Origin: Enoplolaimus lenunculus
Taxonomy: Eukaryota; Nematoda; Enoplea; Enoplida; Thoracostomopsidae
Length of the DNA stretch: 64,000 nucleotides
Assembly: GCA_030248215.1 (NCBI GenBank)
Contig: JASANG010002057.1
Location: 62,001 to 126,000, forward strand
Direction of reading: 5' to 3'
The position numbers and the translations under genes are program-made. Below, piece by piece: positions 47,801 through 58,900 of the stretch (within the stretch, counting starts at the first letter, position 1; each line of letters opens with the position of its first letter). The notes beneath the pieces are model-generated. The model was not told the origin of the DNA and made no database searches. It was given only the letters and a program-made list of their open reading frames with translations.

Positions 47801-50800
47801 GTTGCCAACGGATACACAACAATCGGAGCGTTGTCGTTAACATCGACAACTTCGATATACACTTGTGCCGAACTACTCAAAGCTGTTGTGTGACCAAAAT
47901 CGTCTGAGCGTACAGTCAACTGATAACTTGAAATTTGTTCACGATCTAACAATGCCGTTGTAGAAATGGTTCCAGATAATGGGTCGATGGTAAACGGTAC
48001 GTCTGGTGTGTCAATGTAATACCTGAAACACAAATGAATGTTTTTGTATATTTTTGTAATTCGAGAGTAAAAGCGTAGAGTTTATGACAGCAGCGTATGA
48101 CAAATTTAGTTACGCTTCGAGATGGTTTCCGGTTTGCCCGTGTTGTTTGATATGGTACAAGTAGTGTCAACGAGTCAACGGCATACCAGTATATTGTTAT
48201 TCGTCATATTTGGAAATTGTTATTTGTAATGTTGTTGCAGTCGACTGTAGGATTGTATAATCGTTGCTTGATGCAAGAAAAATTTAAATTTAAAACTTTT
48301 ACTGTCGTATCAAACACGAATTTCGATATCAAAATATTACAAAGTAAAAAGCACAACATTAAGAAACCTAAATCTATTGAAAAATATACTGTTGCCAAGC
48401 TGCTAAAACATTTTACTTTAATCTTGCAAAAGACAATAAATGATTTTAACTGAGCTGATCGTTAAATTAGAAGAAGTTTTGTATAGTATCAAAGCACAAA
48501 AACATAGAAAAAGTTACCTAATCTTTCCGTTATAACCATCATCTGCATCGGTCGCTTCAATGGTAATTTTGAGTTCAGCGCCCACTGCAGCGTCTTCTTT
48601 GACATCGCCGACATAGTAGGGCTGCGAGAAACGAGGTGCGTTGTCATTTGTATCAAGAATGTTAACGAAAACAGTTGCAGTGCCTACCAGACGAGGAATT
48701 CCTAAAGCGTAGCAAGAAATATACCTACACTTTTATTGCATCTTTGACATCTATTCCCACAGTTGTCAAAATTTTAAGATTTTGGCATGGCACGGGCTTT
48801 AGGATTAGGTTGAAGCTTAGGCAAAAGGTTGTCGACGAGAAGACTACAAGTACTCATTTATATATTAACTAGAAAATATCTTTTCCTGTCCAACTTTTAT
48901 TTCCATCCAAACATATCGAAACCAGCGTCTGAAGAAAGTTTTTTCCGCAAGTGATTATTCCAACAATGCTGTGGTTATAGTAGACAAATAAATATTCTTA
49001 AACATGGTCAATTTAAATTTTCCGTTTTTTTTTCTATTTAAAGTATCACTGATCGATCCGCCACATACACTCTGGCCTACCATACCCTGTCTTTTTTAAG
49101 TTTTACCCTTGTCGCAATATTATCCAAATTTGTCATATTCAGCTTCGAAACCCGGAACTTCTAGCAAAGGAAGTAAGCAGATTTACAGAGAAGACTAAGA
49201 AAAATTTCTTTACATAGATGGGTTGTATTGTTGCCGAGATTTTCAGCCAAGCAAATCGTAGATGTTCGTAGAACTCCGTAGAATTATTTTTAAATCTGTC
49301 GACAAAATTTGAACATTCAAAAATAAAAATGCTCGTGTGGGGAGCGAAGTTCTGCTCGCCTCTTTTACCTCCGGCTATGGTTAGCTTACCTGAATCTGTA
49401 GCAGTCACAATCAGTTGATATTGTGGTTTATTTTCGCGATCCAACGGTTTCAGTACGTACAAATCGCCAGACATTGAGTCAATATGAAACACTGATGTGT
49501 TACCTTGAATAATCGCGTACGACAACTTTCCGTTGAACCCAGGATCTGCATCGAACGCCATCGCTTGTCCAATTAACGCTGGAACATCGGCAACATTTTC
49601 GTACACGTCTATCTGGAGCGATTCGTCTAAAAATTGAGGTAAATTATCGTTGACATCAATGACGCTTATATTTACTGTAATTCTAGTCGTATTTGCTGGC
49701 GATGCTCCAACAACCACTGGAACAACATTAGAAACCGTGATTTCGAGGGTAAATTCCGTCTGTTCTTCATAATCCAGTGGTTTAACAACGACGAGTCGAT
49801 GCGTTTGCGAGTCAACTATGAAATGGCGCCCGGCATCTGTGCCCGAAATACTAAACAAGCAAGCAGAGTTATCATTAATGTCTTTATCAGTAACATGAAG
49901 TTGATGTATACTTGTATCAATTGAAACATCTTCAGCAACTTCAAGTTGAATAAAATTGTCACCCCTAAATTCTGGGTGGTGGTCATTTACATCCAAAACT
50001 TTGACGATTAGAGTTCGAGTTGAAGTCAACCTATGTTCACCTCGATCTGTTGCGGTAAGTGTAATATTGTATTCTTGTTGCGTCTCTCTGTTTAGCTGGC
50101 GACGAACAAGTGTTAAATGCCCGTAGATTGGATCGAGTGAAAATTGAGCAGCAGATGCTGGGTCCAACTCGACTAGAGTTTGGCCGTTAATGCCCGAATC
50201 CGCGTCCGACACAAGAATAGTCGATAGATGTGAATTAAGTTCGACATCTTCGCGAACTGTGATAATATACGGATGGGTGGATTTTGAAAATTGTACAAAG
50301 ACAGGAGCGTTGTCGTTTACATCCAAAACGGTTACGTCAACATGATGAACAATCATTGATTCGGATTGGCCTATTTTTTTAGTTTGTGTAATGGTAAAAT
50401 TGTATCGTTGATGCGATTCGTAATCAAGATTGCGAGCTAGCGTCAGTGTTGATGGCGGAATTAAACGAAAATCGTCTAAGACATTGGCTTCTAATTGAAA
50501 CGTTGAAAATATTTCTGAAAAACACTTCAAATAATAGTTAATTAAGTGAAAAATGTTTTAAGCACGAACGCATATACTTACGCATCGAAAACTAAAAAAT
50601 CGGCTATGTTATTTTGAGGTGCCTGTCGCTTTTTCGCAATTACTTCAATAGAGTAAGCTTTAGGTCTAGACTAATTTTTGCTTAAGCTTAAGTTTAGCAA
50701 TATGCTTATACTATTGTTGCACCATGCAAAAAAAAAATAGCCAAAAAAACCAAAAAGTATACGTTTAACCAGAAGGGGGGTAGGGGTTTGGAAAAAACAA

Positions 50801-53800
50801 ACCCCCCGGGCCAAAAGTTAAAAATTTCACAAAACACCCCCCTTCCCTGGTGGGAGAAATAAATACAAGAAAATTAAGGCATTTATTGCCAAAAATTAGC
50901 TGTCATTGGCTGAATTAGGTTGAACTATTATTCAACTTAACTTAAGGTATTTTAATGTCGAAAATTAGCTATCTTGTTGAACTATTATTCAACTTAACTT
51001 TAAAGTAACGTATTTTGAGGGCGTAAATTAGCTATTTTGTTGAACTAATATCCAACTTAACTTTCTATTAAGGAATTTCAATACCGGAAATTAGGTATCA
51101 GTGGTTGAACTAATAAATGTCGAAAATTATCTATCATTGATTGAATCAAGAGTGCATGATAGTTTTTAACAAGAGTATGCAACTCTGCAGGACTCGCATG
51201 GTACAAAAAGTACCGTTGGTTGTTGCGATTTTGGCCGACCCCCTCTAATTTAACCGGGCTGGTAACGCTTGAAACACAGCATACGTATAAGCTTTAAAAG
51301 TATAATGGGGGCAACTTTGGAATATTTGAATATTTTAACATGTGAAATTGAGGGAATCGGTAAAGTTGACCACCCCTAAATAAGGGGGATGTACTCTAAA
51401 AACGTAATGTGCGCTGTACCCAGTTGCATACTTTTGATGAGATTATCCACTCTTGGTTTAACTAATATTCAACTTAACTTTAAATTAAACTATTTTAATG
51501 CCGAAAATTACCTATCGTTGGTTGAACCAAGAGTGGATGATCACTCTATATAACAAGAGTGTGCAACTGGGTACATTCTGTGTATTAAAGAATGTACGCG
51601 GCACGCGTTGCGTTTTTGGCCTACCCCCCTTGTTTAGGGGGGTCTGTATGCAGTTTTATAAACGTTATTTGCGCATACAAACATCTTTAGTGTATATAGT
51701 TGACCCCCCTTAAATGAGGGGGTAGGTGTACTGAAGCATACTATGTTAATCTCTTGCTTACCCCCCCCCAAATGCAACGCGTGCTGGTACATTCTTTAAT
51801 ACACAGAATGTACCCAGCTGCACACTCTTGTTATAAAGAGTGATCATCCACTTTTGGTTGAACTTATCAACTTAACTTTAAATTAAGGTATTATAATGCT
51901 GAAAATTAGCTATCGTTGGTTGAACTTATGTAACTTTGAATTACGATATTTTAATGCTGAAATTTAGCTATCGTTGTAAAATTATGCCACGAGCAGCTGG
52001 AAAAAATTGTTTCTGTATTTTACATTTGGTTCAAGAGCATTATTATACATTTTTACAGCTCCTGAACGCTTGATAAAAACGCAATTACTTTAACGTACCG
52101 GTTATATCGTTGCTTTTGAAATTTAACAAATGTTGTTCAACAGATGCATTTTCGTAGACTTCTACTCTGTGCCATTGCTCTTCGATAGTTGTTTTGAATC
52201 GGTCGACAAATACTAAAATTTCAGCGGACGAAAATCGCGATGGTCTTCCCATATCAACCGCTTGGATATCGATTGCTTTCACGGTATCCTAAAATTAACA
52301 TAATTGTACTGTCTCAAAAATATATTACTGAACTGCAACTGATCATAACAGTTGCACTGTGACGTTTTTGACAACGATAAACCTGTCTTCGGTTTGCAGT
52401 TTGTCACTAGTTCGTATTATGATCAAATCATAGTGTTAACACATCAATTATAGTCACATCTTTACTATTTGCACTAGAAAAATAGTCTATGGGTGTTGTC
52501 ATGGAACGGATGGTCGCCTGGGCTACAAAATAGTCTATGGGTGTTGTCATGGAACGGATGGTCGCCTGAGCAGCCGTCCCCCTAATGTATCCTCGAATGA
52601 TCTGACATGTTTTACAGCTGAAAGCCAAAAACATAATTACACGTCAGATCTATGTGTAAAATTTGCAAGCGACATTTATCTGTTCTTTGCAGAGTGTAAA
52701 CGGATAGTAAAAGTAACGGAAACAGATACCAGGTTTTGCCGGGAACAGAAACGGATATCCGGTTACACCCTGGTTCTTTGTGTTTGTCAAAACCATAGTC
52801 ACACTTTACCTCATCATTGAAATGACCAACCAATGAAAGTACACCAGTTTTTGCGTTTAATGCAAAAGCGGACGGCCCTTTTGCTGCGTTTGATGAAACA
52901 ATTTGATAGCGAACTGTCCCGTTTGGTCCCCGATCAGGATCCATGGCATGGACGGCACCAACGAAACTGCCCTGAAATCAAGAGAACTATAAAGATCAAT
53001 GGAATTGCACACAAATTTTCTATTGAAAAAAGCAAAAAAATATCTCCCGGGTGCGCAGTGATAGCAGATCTCAGATTGTCATTTCAGAGCTTTTAAAAGC
53101 TTTATTTTAAAAAACCCTGTAGTCGGTTGATACATTACCAAAAGTTCGAACAATTTATCTCTGAATAGCATTTCAGCACTTTCTAGCATGAATATTTTTC
53201 TATCTAAGACACAATTTCGAGCTAGGATTCGATCCTCGGACTCTCTAAAGACAAGTAGGTGTTTAACACACACAGGGTTGAAACCAGCCCGGATTTTAGG
53301 GCCCGGCCCATCACCCGCGGCTGTAGCCTGGCCCGCATGGGCCCGGGCGCGCAAATTTGATATTTTTGAAGCACGCGGTTAATTAATCATACATTCGGCG
53401 ATTTATGATGGAAACTGAAGATAACGTTTATTGATTGTCTAACGTCACCATTGCGCTGAAATCAGTCTCGGTGCCAATCGCAGACGTTTGGCCAACCCAT
53501 ATATCCCACTAAAAGCAAGGAGAATCAAACTTGTTTTTGACAATGTCCTCGGCTAGGGCCCAAGCCCGGCTAATCTTGGCCCGTGCCGGTTCCAACCCTG
53601 GTTTAACATTACCACACTCAGCTATACCAGCTTGACAATGACGTGTAATCCCTAACGGAATGTCACGTTTTGCGCGGATTTCGTACACCAGATTGACGTT
53701 ATAATTGTTAAACACTGTGCATTATGTATTAATTAGCTTACACTGTGTACGTAGATTGAAACAAAGTAGTTGCATATGCTAGAATATTTTATAAACACTA

Positions 53801-55983
53801 ATTGGGAATAATTTTAACATGACTCATCCTTTAAATATTCACGGTGGGGGCTCCCCCCATACTCCAGGTTAGGGGCCGCCAAACTCGCGGGCGAAGCGAG
53901 CTAGAAGCCAGACGCATTTTACAATTTGTCGGTTTTTGTTTCTGCCGGTAAGGATTGGGGCTCTTTACGAGGCCCCCCAAATGGGGGTATGGAGGGTGGC
54001 TGCTCCGGCCCTGCTCACTTTCATAGCATCAGCGTTGACTCGAAACACATGTTGCTCAGTTGAAAACGCAGGAGCATGATCATTCACATCGTCAATTATC
54101 ACACGAATGAAAGCCTTTCCGCCACCTGTTGACGTAGTAACCTAAATTACATTTTGCAATTAGAAAACTGTATAGAAACACACCTTTATATTTCTTGCAT
54201 ACAACTAAACAGTGGAAATGTTCGAGATGGTAAACAAAGGATGCAAAAAGCGTTGAGCAACCTAGTAAAAACATGGTTATTCTAACAACGTCTTGATTTT
54301 GCTAGCATAGCCAAATCTTTTAAACAAAACAGTTAAAAAATATTTTGATCATCGCAAAGAACCACCACCCCGGAATTTTTTGGGGGCCACCCTGGTCTGC
54401 TCCGACACTGAGATCTAGTGGTCTTCCCCGGCTTGGGAGAGGTAAGTTTGGTTGTTTATGACTATTGAAAGAGTTACCATCATGTTAGCCCACCAACCAC
54501 CCCTTAGTCAGTTGATAATTCTTAACTACAAGTTGAAATTGCATCGAAATGTTTTCTTTTGGGTGACTCAAACAAATAACAACTTTAGCATCACTGGATA
54601 ACATTTCCATGCAAGCCTCTTGCCATATTTTTCATAGACATCTACACCGAACGATGTTTGCAGCTCCGAAAATTTGGTCATGAGTTCCCCAAATTAAATT
54701 TTCGACCGCACAACAATTTTCAATGTATTTTACTACAGACACTGTATTGGGTCAAATGTGCTCAGAGAGCTTAATGGATCAGTTTCATGTGATGCGGTCA
54801 ATAGTTTTGTTTCGACATAAGCGGTTTTTCTATTTTTAACATTCCGCATCTCAACGGACACAGTTTGGAGACGGTCTGTTTGGACCTTCAGTGCGCACGT
54901 AAAACATTGTCTGAGAAACGATGAGACGCAACAGAAGTGCTGTAGAATGTTCAGTAAATCGTGGTGAGACAAGAAGTAAAACTCTTTTAAAAAGAGTAAA
55001 AATTTCATATGGTGTTTTACTTGGGAGTAAAACGTTTCTAGGGGAGTGAAAATATATACAATAGGATACGCGTATTGTGACGTTTGCCCAAACGACAATT
55101 ACCCAAACGACGATTGGCCAAACGACAATTGCCCGAGTGGCGATTGCCCTAACGGAACTTTCGCCGAAACAATAATTGATAAAAACGCGACAGTTATCCA
55201 AACGCGACAACAACCCAAACGGCAGTTGCAAAAACTAGACAATTACCCAAATGACAATGAGAGCCAAAAATTTCGCTAAATCCAAGCATAAGTGAATATA
55301 TATTGTACAGTAAAACCTATAGAAATTCCTTTAGGTTAAATCTTGGGAATTATACCCCTCCCATTCTTCAAATGCCATAGGTTTTCCTAACAAAAATGGA
55401 AAGAAGATAAGACAAGGTTAATACCCAACAATCTTCCACTGAATTAGTCTTTACCGTAGTCCCCCCCCTTGCGGTGAAGTTGTTTTGAATTATTAATTGT
55501 ACAAAACACTAACCAATCTCTTGTTTTACAATTGGACAATTGTAGTTGGTTTGGGCAATCGTCGTTTGCGCAGTTGTCGTTTACGCATTTGTCGCATTTG
55601 GGCAATTGTCGTTAGGGCAAATGTCTCTAGGCAATTGTCGTAGATGGTTTCAAAAACAACGTTTAGACAGACGCTAGCAAGCGTGCGAATTTGCTACCGA
55701 AAACAAATTTTACCAAAAAGCTAACCTGGAACGAATACTCGGCTTGTTTCTCCCGATCCAGGAATTTTCCCACATGTATAACGCCAGTATCCGGTTCAAT
55801 ATAGAACGAATCGGTGACATCATCAATTGAAAATTCAAATCGTCGGCTGCGCTTTGAACGTTTGGTCGATACTGACCCGATTGAGCTGCCAATTTGTACA
55901 TCTTCGTCAACCCGAAATGTGTACACAGCATCGGTGAACTTTACAGGTAGCAACGAATCAACGTTTAAGATCGATATTTCTAC
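34629..55983 (-). CDS. Fat-family atypical cadherin (5' incomplete, 15 exons, 3566 aa seen)
   Basis: Giant adhesion receptor; Fat cadherins control planar polarity, growth and cell migration. Minus-strand exons: 55726-55983, 54019-54141, 52810-52971, 52099-52288, 49390-50514, 48518-48701, 47766-48022, 41542-46790, 40923-41026, 40288-40456, 39426-39576, 38385-38689, 37816-37953, 37237-37375, 34629-36775. All junctions are GT-AG with consistent phase. Domain order: about 18 cadherin repeats (LDRE and DVNDNAPxF calcium motifs; some degenerate), a divergent membrane-distal domain, about four EGF-like units, LamG, EGF, LamG, one transmembrane helix and a Ser/Asn-rich tail of about 610 residues. 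This order with a single helix fits Fat (C. elegans cdh-4/cdh-3 type). Flamingo is excluded by the lack of a 7TM domain, and classic cadherin is disfavoured because no catenin-binding motif was seen. The first exon here begins inside a cadherin repeat, so more 5' exons must exist, perhaps beyond 64 kb. Introns are rich in MITEs. Confidence 0.9.
36486..36554 (-). other. Transmembrane helix of the Fat-like cadherin
   Basis: About 23 hydrophobic residues (IGIVAVIIVFVGLSALLLFG) followed by SRKLLNRK, a positive-inside stop-transfer signal. The extracellular side ends with LamG 2 and a short CGFSACDG segment; the cytoplasmic side runs to the stop at 34629. The tail has basic Ser/Arg-rich patches (QRSRKHHQHR, SRTRRSNSRKR). 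Confidence 0.9.
37466..37590. repeat. GACTC palindromic repeat (copy b)
   Basis: CTTGACTCAAATTGACTC, CTCCGAAATAGGCT, GGGACTACACAAACTGAGTC and AGTGAGTCGAATTTGACTC. Inverted relative to copy a. It lies in the Fat-like intron between exons 37237-37375 and 37816-37953. Confidence 0.55.
40590..40856. mobile_element. TTAA-flanked piggyBac-like MITE (copy B)
   Basis: 267 bp including TTAA on both sides (40590-40593, 40853-40856). The right end reversed reads TTAACCCTTTCTCACATGAG, nearly identical to the left end of copy A. The left subterminal block GAGCAACTCGGC is shared with copies A and C. It lies in a Fat-like intron. Confidence 0.7.
44758..44838 (-). repeat. (AAT)n microsatellite coding 27 Asn in the Fat-like ectodomain
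   Basis: 26 AAT codons plus one AAC, with no synonymous variation apart from the last, inside exon 41542-46790. The run sits in the linker between the 13th and 14th cadherin repeats in the window (after KVLIFDFSTSNKD, before STIRTFVVSENT), replacing the usual DxNDNxPxF junction. Uniform codons imply recent slippage. The plus-strand poly-Leu frame here is a shadow. Confidence 0.95.
47431..47570. mobile_element. TTAA-flanked piggyBac-like MITE, partial (copy C)
   Basis: Starts TTAACCTATTCTCACATAG and contains GAACAACTCAGCGCAAAGTA and the CGCAATAAATGCGCAG block shared with copies A and B. The right end was not clearly found. It lies in the Fat-like intron 46791-47765. Confidence 0.5.
50650..50730. 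repeat. Dispersed repeat with telomere-like hexamers
   Basis: CAATAGAGTAAGCTTTAGG, TTTTTGCTTAAGCTTAAG, TTATACTATTGTTGC. Same layout as 34025-34110, with short imperfect inverted ends (CAATAGAGTAAGC against GCAACAATAGTATAAGC). Confidence 0.55.
50880..51140. repeat. Tandem repeat of about 70-80 bp in a Fat-like intron
   Basis: Units contain GAACTATTATTCAACTTAAC, then TTAAGGTATTTTAATG and CGAAAATTAGCTATC. About four diverged units here, with further units at 51462-51524 and 51860-51980 either side of the TIR elements. The TIR elements appear to have inserted into, or to have carried, this array. Confidence 0.6.
51149..51462. mobile_element. Non-autonomous TIR element, GGCCTACCCCCC family (copy 2)
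   Basis: Begins near CAAGAGTGCATGATAG and ends near GATTATCCACTCTTGG. Internal blocks TTTTGGCCGACCCCCTC and TTGACCACCCCTAAATAAGG align with copies 1 and 3. More diverged than copy 3. Confidence 0.55.
51524..51862. mobile_element. Non-autonomous TIR element, GGCCTACCCCCC family (copy 3)
   Basis: Long inverted ends of about 66 bp with only about three mismatches: AGTGGATGATCACTCTATAT...AAAGAATGTAC at the left, mirrored at about 51796-51858. The interior has TTTTTGGCCTACCCCCC and TTGACCCCCCTTAAATGAGG. No coding capacity. Near-identical ends suggest a young copy. Confidence 0.7.
52479..52568. repeat. 48-bp tandem duplication, two identical copies
   Basis: AAAATAGTCTATGGGTGTTG...GGTCGCCTG (42 bases) occurs at 52479-52520 and again at 52527-52568 with no difference. 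A very recent duplication in a Fat-like intron. Confidence 0.9.
52690..52780. repeat. GGAGCC-family relative (weak)
   Basis: CGGAAACAGATACCAGG, GCCGGGAACAGAAACGGATA, GGTTACACCCTGG. The hexamer has drifted towards CGGAAA, but the terminus GGTTACACCCTG matches. Confidence 0.4.
53273..53600. mobile_element. hAT-like MITE with 8-bp target duplication
   Basis: 328 bp from CAGGGTTGAAACCAGCCCGG to its inverted end (reversed: CAGGGTTGGAACCGGCACGG). GTTTAACA occurs at 53261-53268 and 53601-53608, an 8-bp duplication as expected for hAT; four extra bases (CACA) sit between the left duplication and the terminus. Subterminal GGGCCCGGGC/AGGGCCC blocks. No transposase. It lies in a Fat-like intron. Confidence 0.75.
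55080..55645. repeat. Foldback with arms of 15-bp tandem repeats
   Basis: The left arm (about 55083-55260) repeats CCCAAACGACAATTG with variation. The right arm (about 55545-55640) repeats the reverse complement CAATTGTCGTTTGGG. About 280 bp of unrelated sequence separates them. It lies in the Fat-like intron between exons 54019-54141 and 55726-55983. The 126-codon minus frame with repeated VIVVW is a product of the array. Confidence 0.75.
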
Positions 55984-58900
55984 CTGAAAATAAAAATTAT
56001 CTATAAGCGTTTTCAACGGAATAATAAAGTCTGTCAAAATTTGTTTTTTGTTCTTTGGTGAATAGCTTTTTTTGCAAAAATTTATGGCAATCAATTGACG
56101 ATACTGGTACTTCGAGTTGCAGTTATCAAAAATGCATCAGGTTTCAAGGATTACCTTGAATGTATTACTACAGGTCATAAATATCTTTTTTACATCAGAA
56201 AAATTTCTTTTGAACAGAAATCCGGTATATATTTATTTTTTTCATTTTTCAATATACACATATGTCGTTGGTATCTTGCGCTGAATTACAGATCGGGATA
56301 CGGCACATACAGACAGTTAAGTTTAGGCTATGAATTAGGTATATTAATCCAAGACTACGTTTAAGCATCATTAATGATTTCGTCTTTTGTTTTCTTGATT
56401 TATTTCACATATTATTTGTTCTTTCATTTTACGTGTTGCTTTGATAGAATTGTATGCTCCTTGTTCATCATCTGCTTACAATAGTTCAATTGATAAACAG
56501 CGCTGTGAATTGTTTGCACGGAAGTAAAACACCATAAATTCAAGAAACAATTGTGCCTAAATCATAAAAGTTTGCAGTATTTCTTTTATGCTCCTATTGA
56601 AATTACAAAATTTCTAAATTTGAAAACTCAAAAACTACGCTCACAAACTGAAAAAATTTATATCCACAAACTGCGTTGTTTATAATATTTAATCTTACTT
56701 CAGAATTTGCTATCTTAGTTGCACTTTTGTGTAATAGTTTTAGCGCGTTCCCTGTGAAATTTAACTAGTGCTTTAAACTGTCGTTCTAAAACAACTTGCT
56801 CAGCAAAAGTACCGCTTAGCGTTGAGTTTATTCTCGACGTTGTACAAACTCTCCAAAGTCACACTTCTAAATAAATATTTGTTCAAAAATACAAATAAAA
56901 TTGGCGCTGCATGCGTGGGAGTCTCAAATTTTCATCCATACTTGTTTACTGACTTAAATACTGTTCAGTTCAATACGACTCGGTTGCCACGCCTGTGGCT
57001 TCACCACGGCCGGCGTTGGAATAGTCGCACCCTACTCCAAACAGGTCCGAGGGGGCCCAAATAAAATGTTTCACCTCTAAATCTGTGTGGTCCGTACAAA
57101 AATTTTTAGTTTGCAAAGACTGGGCCTCTCAAGGATCGAGGCCTAACGAATTGGGTTGTTTGGGGGGAGCCGCTTTCTCCGGCAGTAAGCTTGAGATATG
57201 TTACAACCAATGCATTACTTTTTATATTCCAACAAAGTAATGTTTGAACGAAGTGCTTCTGCTGCCCTCTTCCTACCAAACCGTCTAGAGATGGGGGCCA
57301 CGCACGGCGTACCTAGGGTCCCAGTCAACATTAGAATACTTTAGCTACGGACGGACGCTACGCTGGACTTTTAGAACACTATTTCCCTACTTAGTCATTG
57401 GATAAGTTATATTTTTGAACAGTCACTCTACTGTCATAGTTTTGTTACTGGAAACGCCAGCCTTAGAAATAAAATATCCAATAAACTCGACTAAACAATT
57501 TTCCCTTTAAGTTTCTGAGAGTATTTAAAATCTCGAAAAGGTTTTTCCGGTCAGAAACTAATTTAATTCCCAATCAAGTGGTGGCGCCTCGAGTCCAATC
57601 CAAGCTTTGCGCTTGACAATTGTTGCCTATATACCCATATATAAATTTTAATATCGCAAATTTAAACTTGAACGCCACGTATTTCACAGTTCAATTCAAA
57701 CTATAATTGCATAGTTCTGACACGCCGTAGCACATGGATTTTAGTACATAGTTAAATATTTCGTACTATATTCACAAAGGATAAACAAAACAACATTTAT
57801 TTCTGTACCATTCTCTTTGTGCTATTCTGTTTGATACTTAACCACTAAAGCTGGTGGATTCACGGGGGACTACTCAGCCATGCACCACCCGAACAGGGAT
57901 CAAAATAAACACTTTGTATTCAGATTTCGTCTTAATATTGGGAATGGCTTCTAGCTCGCTTTGCACAATAATAATTGTTTTATACTGCTTTATGTCGCAC
58001 GGTCGCCGTGTCAGAAATTTCAGTATCCGCCACTATGAACAATAAAGCTAAAACCGTGGAAGTAGAATTTGCATTGTATCGCATGCTTCCACTAGAATTG
58101 CTTTGAAATATAAATTTGAAAATTATATTTAAATTTGTGTGCAAATACTCAATAATATGCGTGGACGGTGTGGGCACTATACGGTATAAGTTTAATTTTA
58201 ACCATGGTTGGATTGCAACTACAAAGGCTATTCATGAATTATATCAATTCAAAAGTAACAGGCCAAAGCTACTTAGGCGACAAAATACAAATTCTGACCA
58301 TGATAATTATTAGGACGGTGCAACTTTTGCTTACACTTAGGTTTAAGAGCAGGCGCACGCTAAGGTTAAACTTAAGATTAATGTGCATACCATTAATCCC
58401 TGAATTTTGCTGCTAGTGTTGCATATATCACTTGAATAAAATTGTTGAATATTAATTGAGAGCAGACAACTTTAAAGTTAATTTACTGGATGCGCCTTGC
58501 AATATGGTAAACGACAATATGTTTCAAAACTTCAAATATTCCAATTTTAAGCTGCAACGGACTTAAATCTATGACGCACCAGCCATATGTTCCGGATTAA
58601 CTGGCTCGATGCTGCTAACACCGTCTACCATTCTGTTAATTGTATGTCTTTGCAGCGTGAAACAAATTCGCTCGACAGCCACATCCAATGTCGAGTTGTG
58701 GTCTCGTGTTAAGCATCTAGGTTGTTGCTCGTGGGCACAGTCCCGCAGCCAGCTCACCATGCTAAGGGGGGGCTAAAAAATTTTCAGAAGGTACATACAA
58801 GAGAAAGGATTACGATAACTTACACGCAAAGTTGAATATTTTCTAGGGGAACCAAAATTTTTCCAGGGGTTTGAGCCACCCCCGTGGTCCCCCTTTGGCT

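Noticed and set aside
54851-55231. 126-codon minus-strand frame with repeated VIVVW
   Set aside because: Created by the 15-bp tandem array; 15 is a multiple of three.
34629-55983. Identification as Flamingo/CELSR or as a classic (HMR-1/CadN) cadherin
   Set aside because: There is one transmembrane helix and no GPCR domain, which excludes Flamingo. No catenin-binding motif was seen in the tail, which disfavours a classic cadherin. Fat-type order and repeat number fit better.
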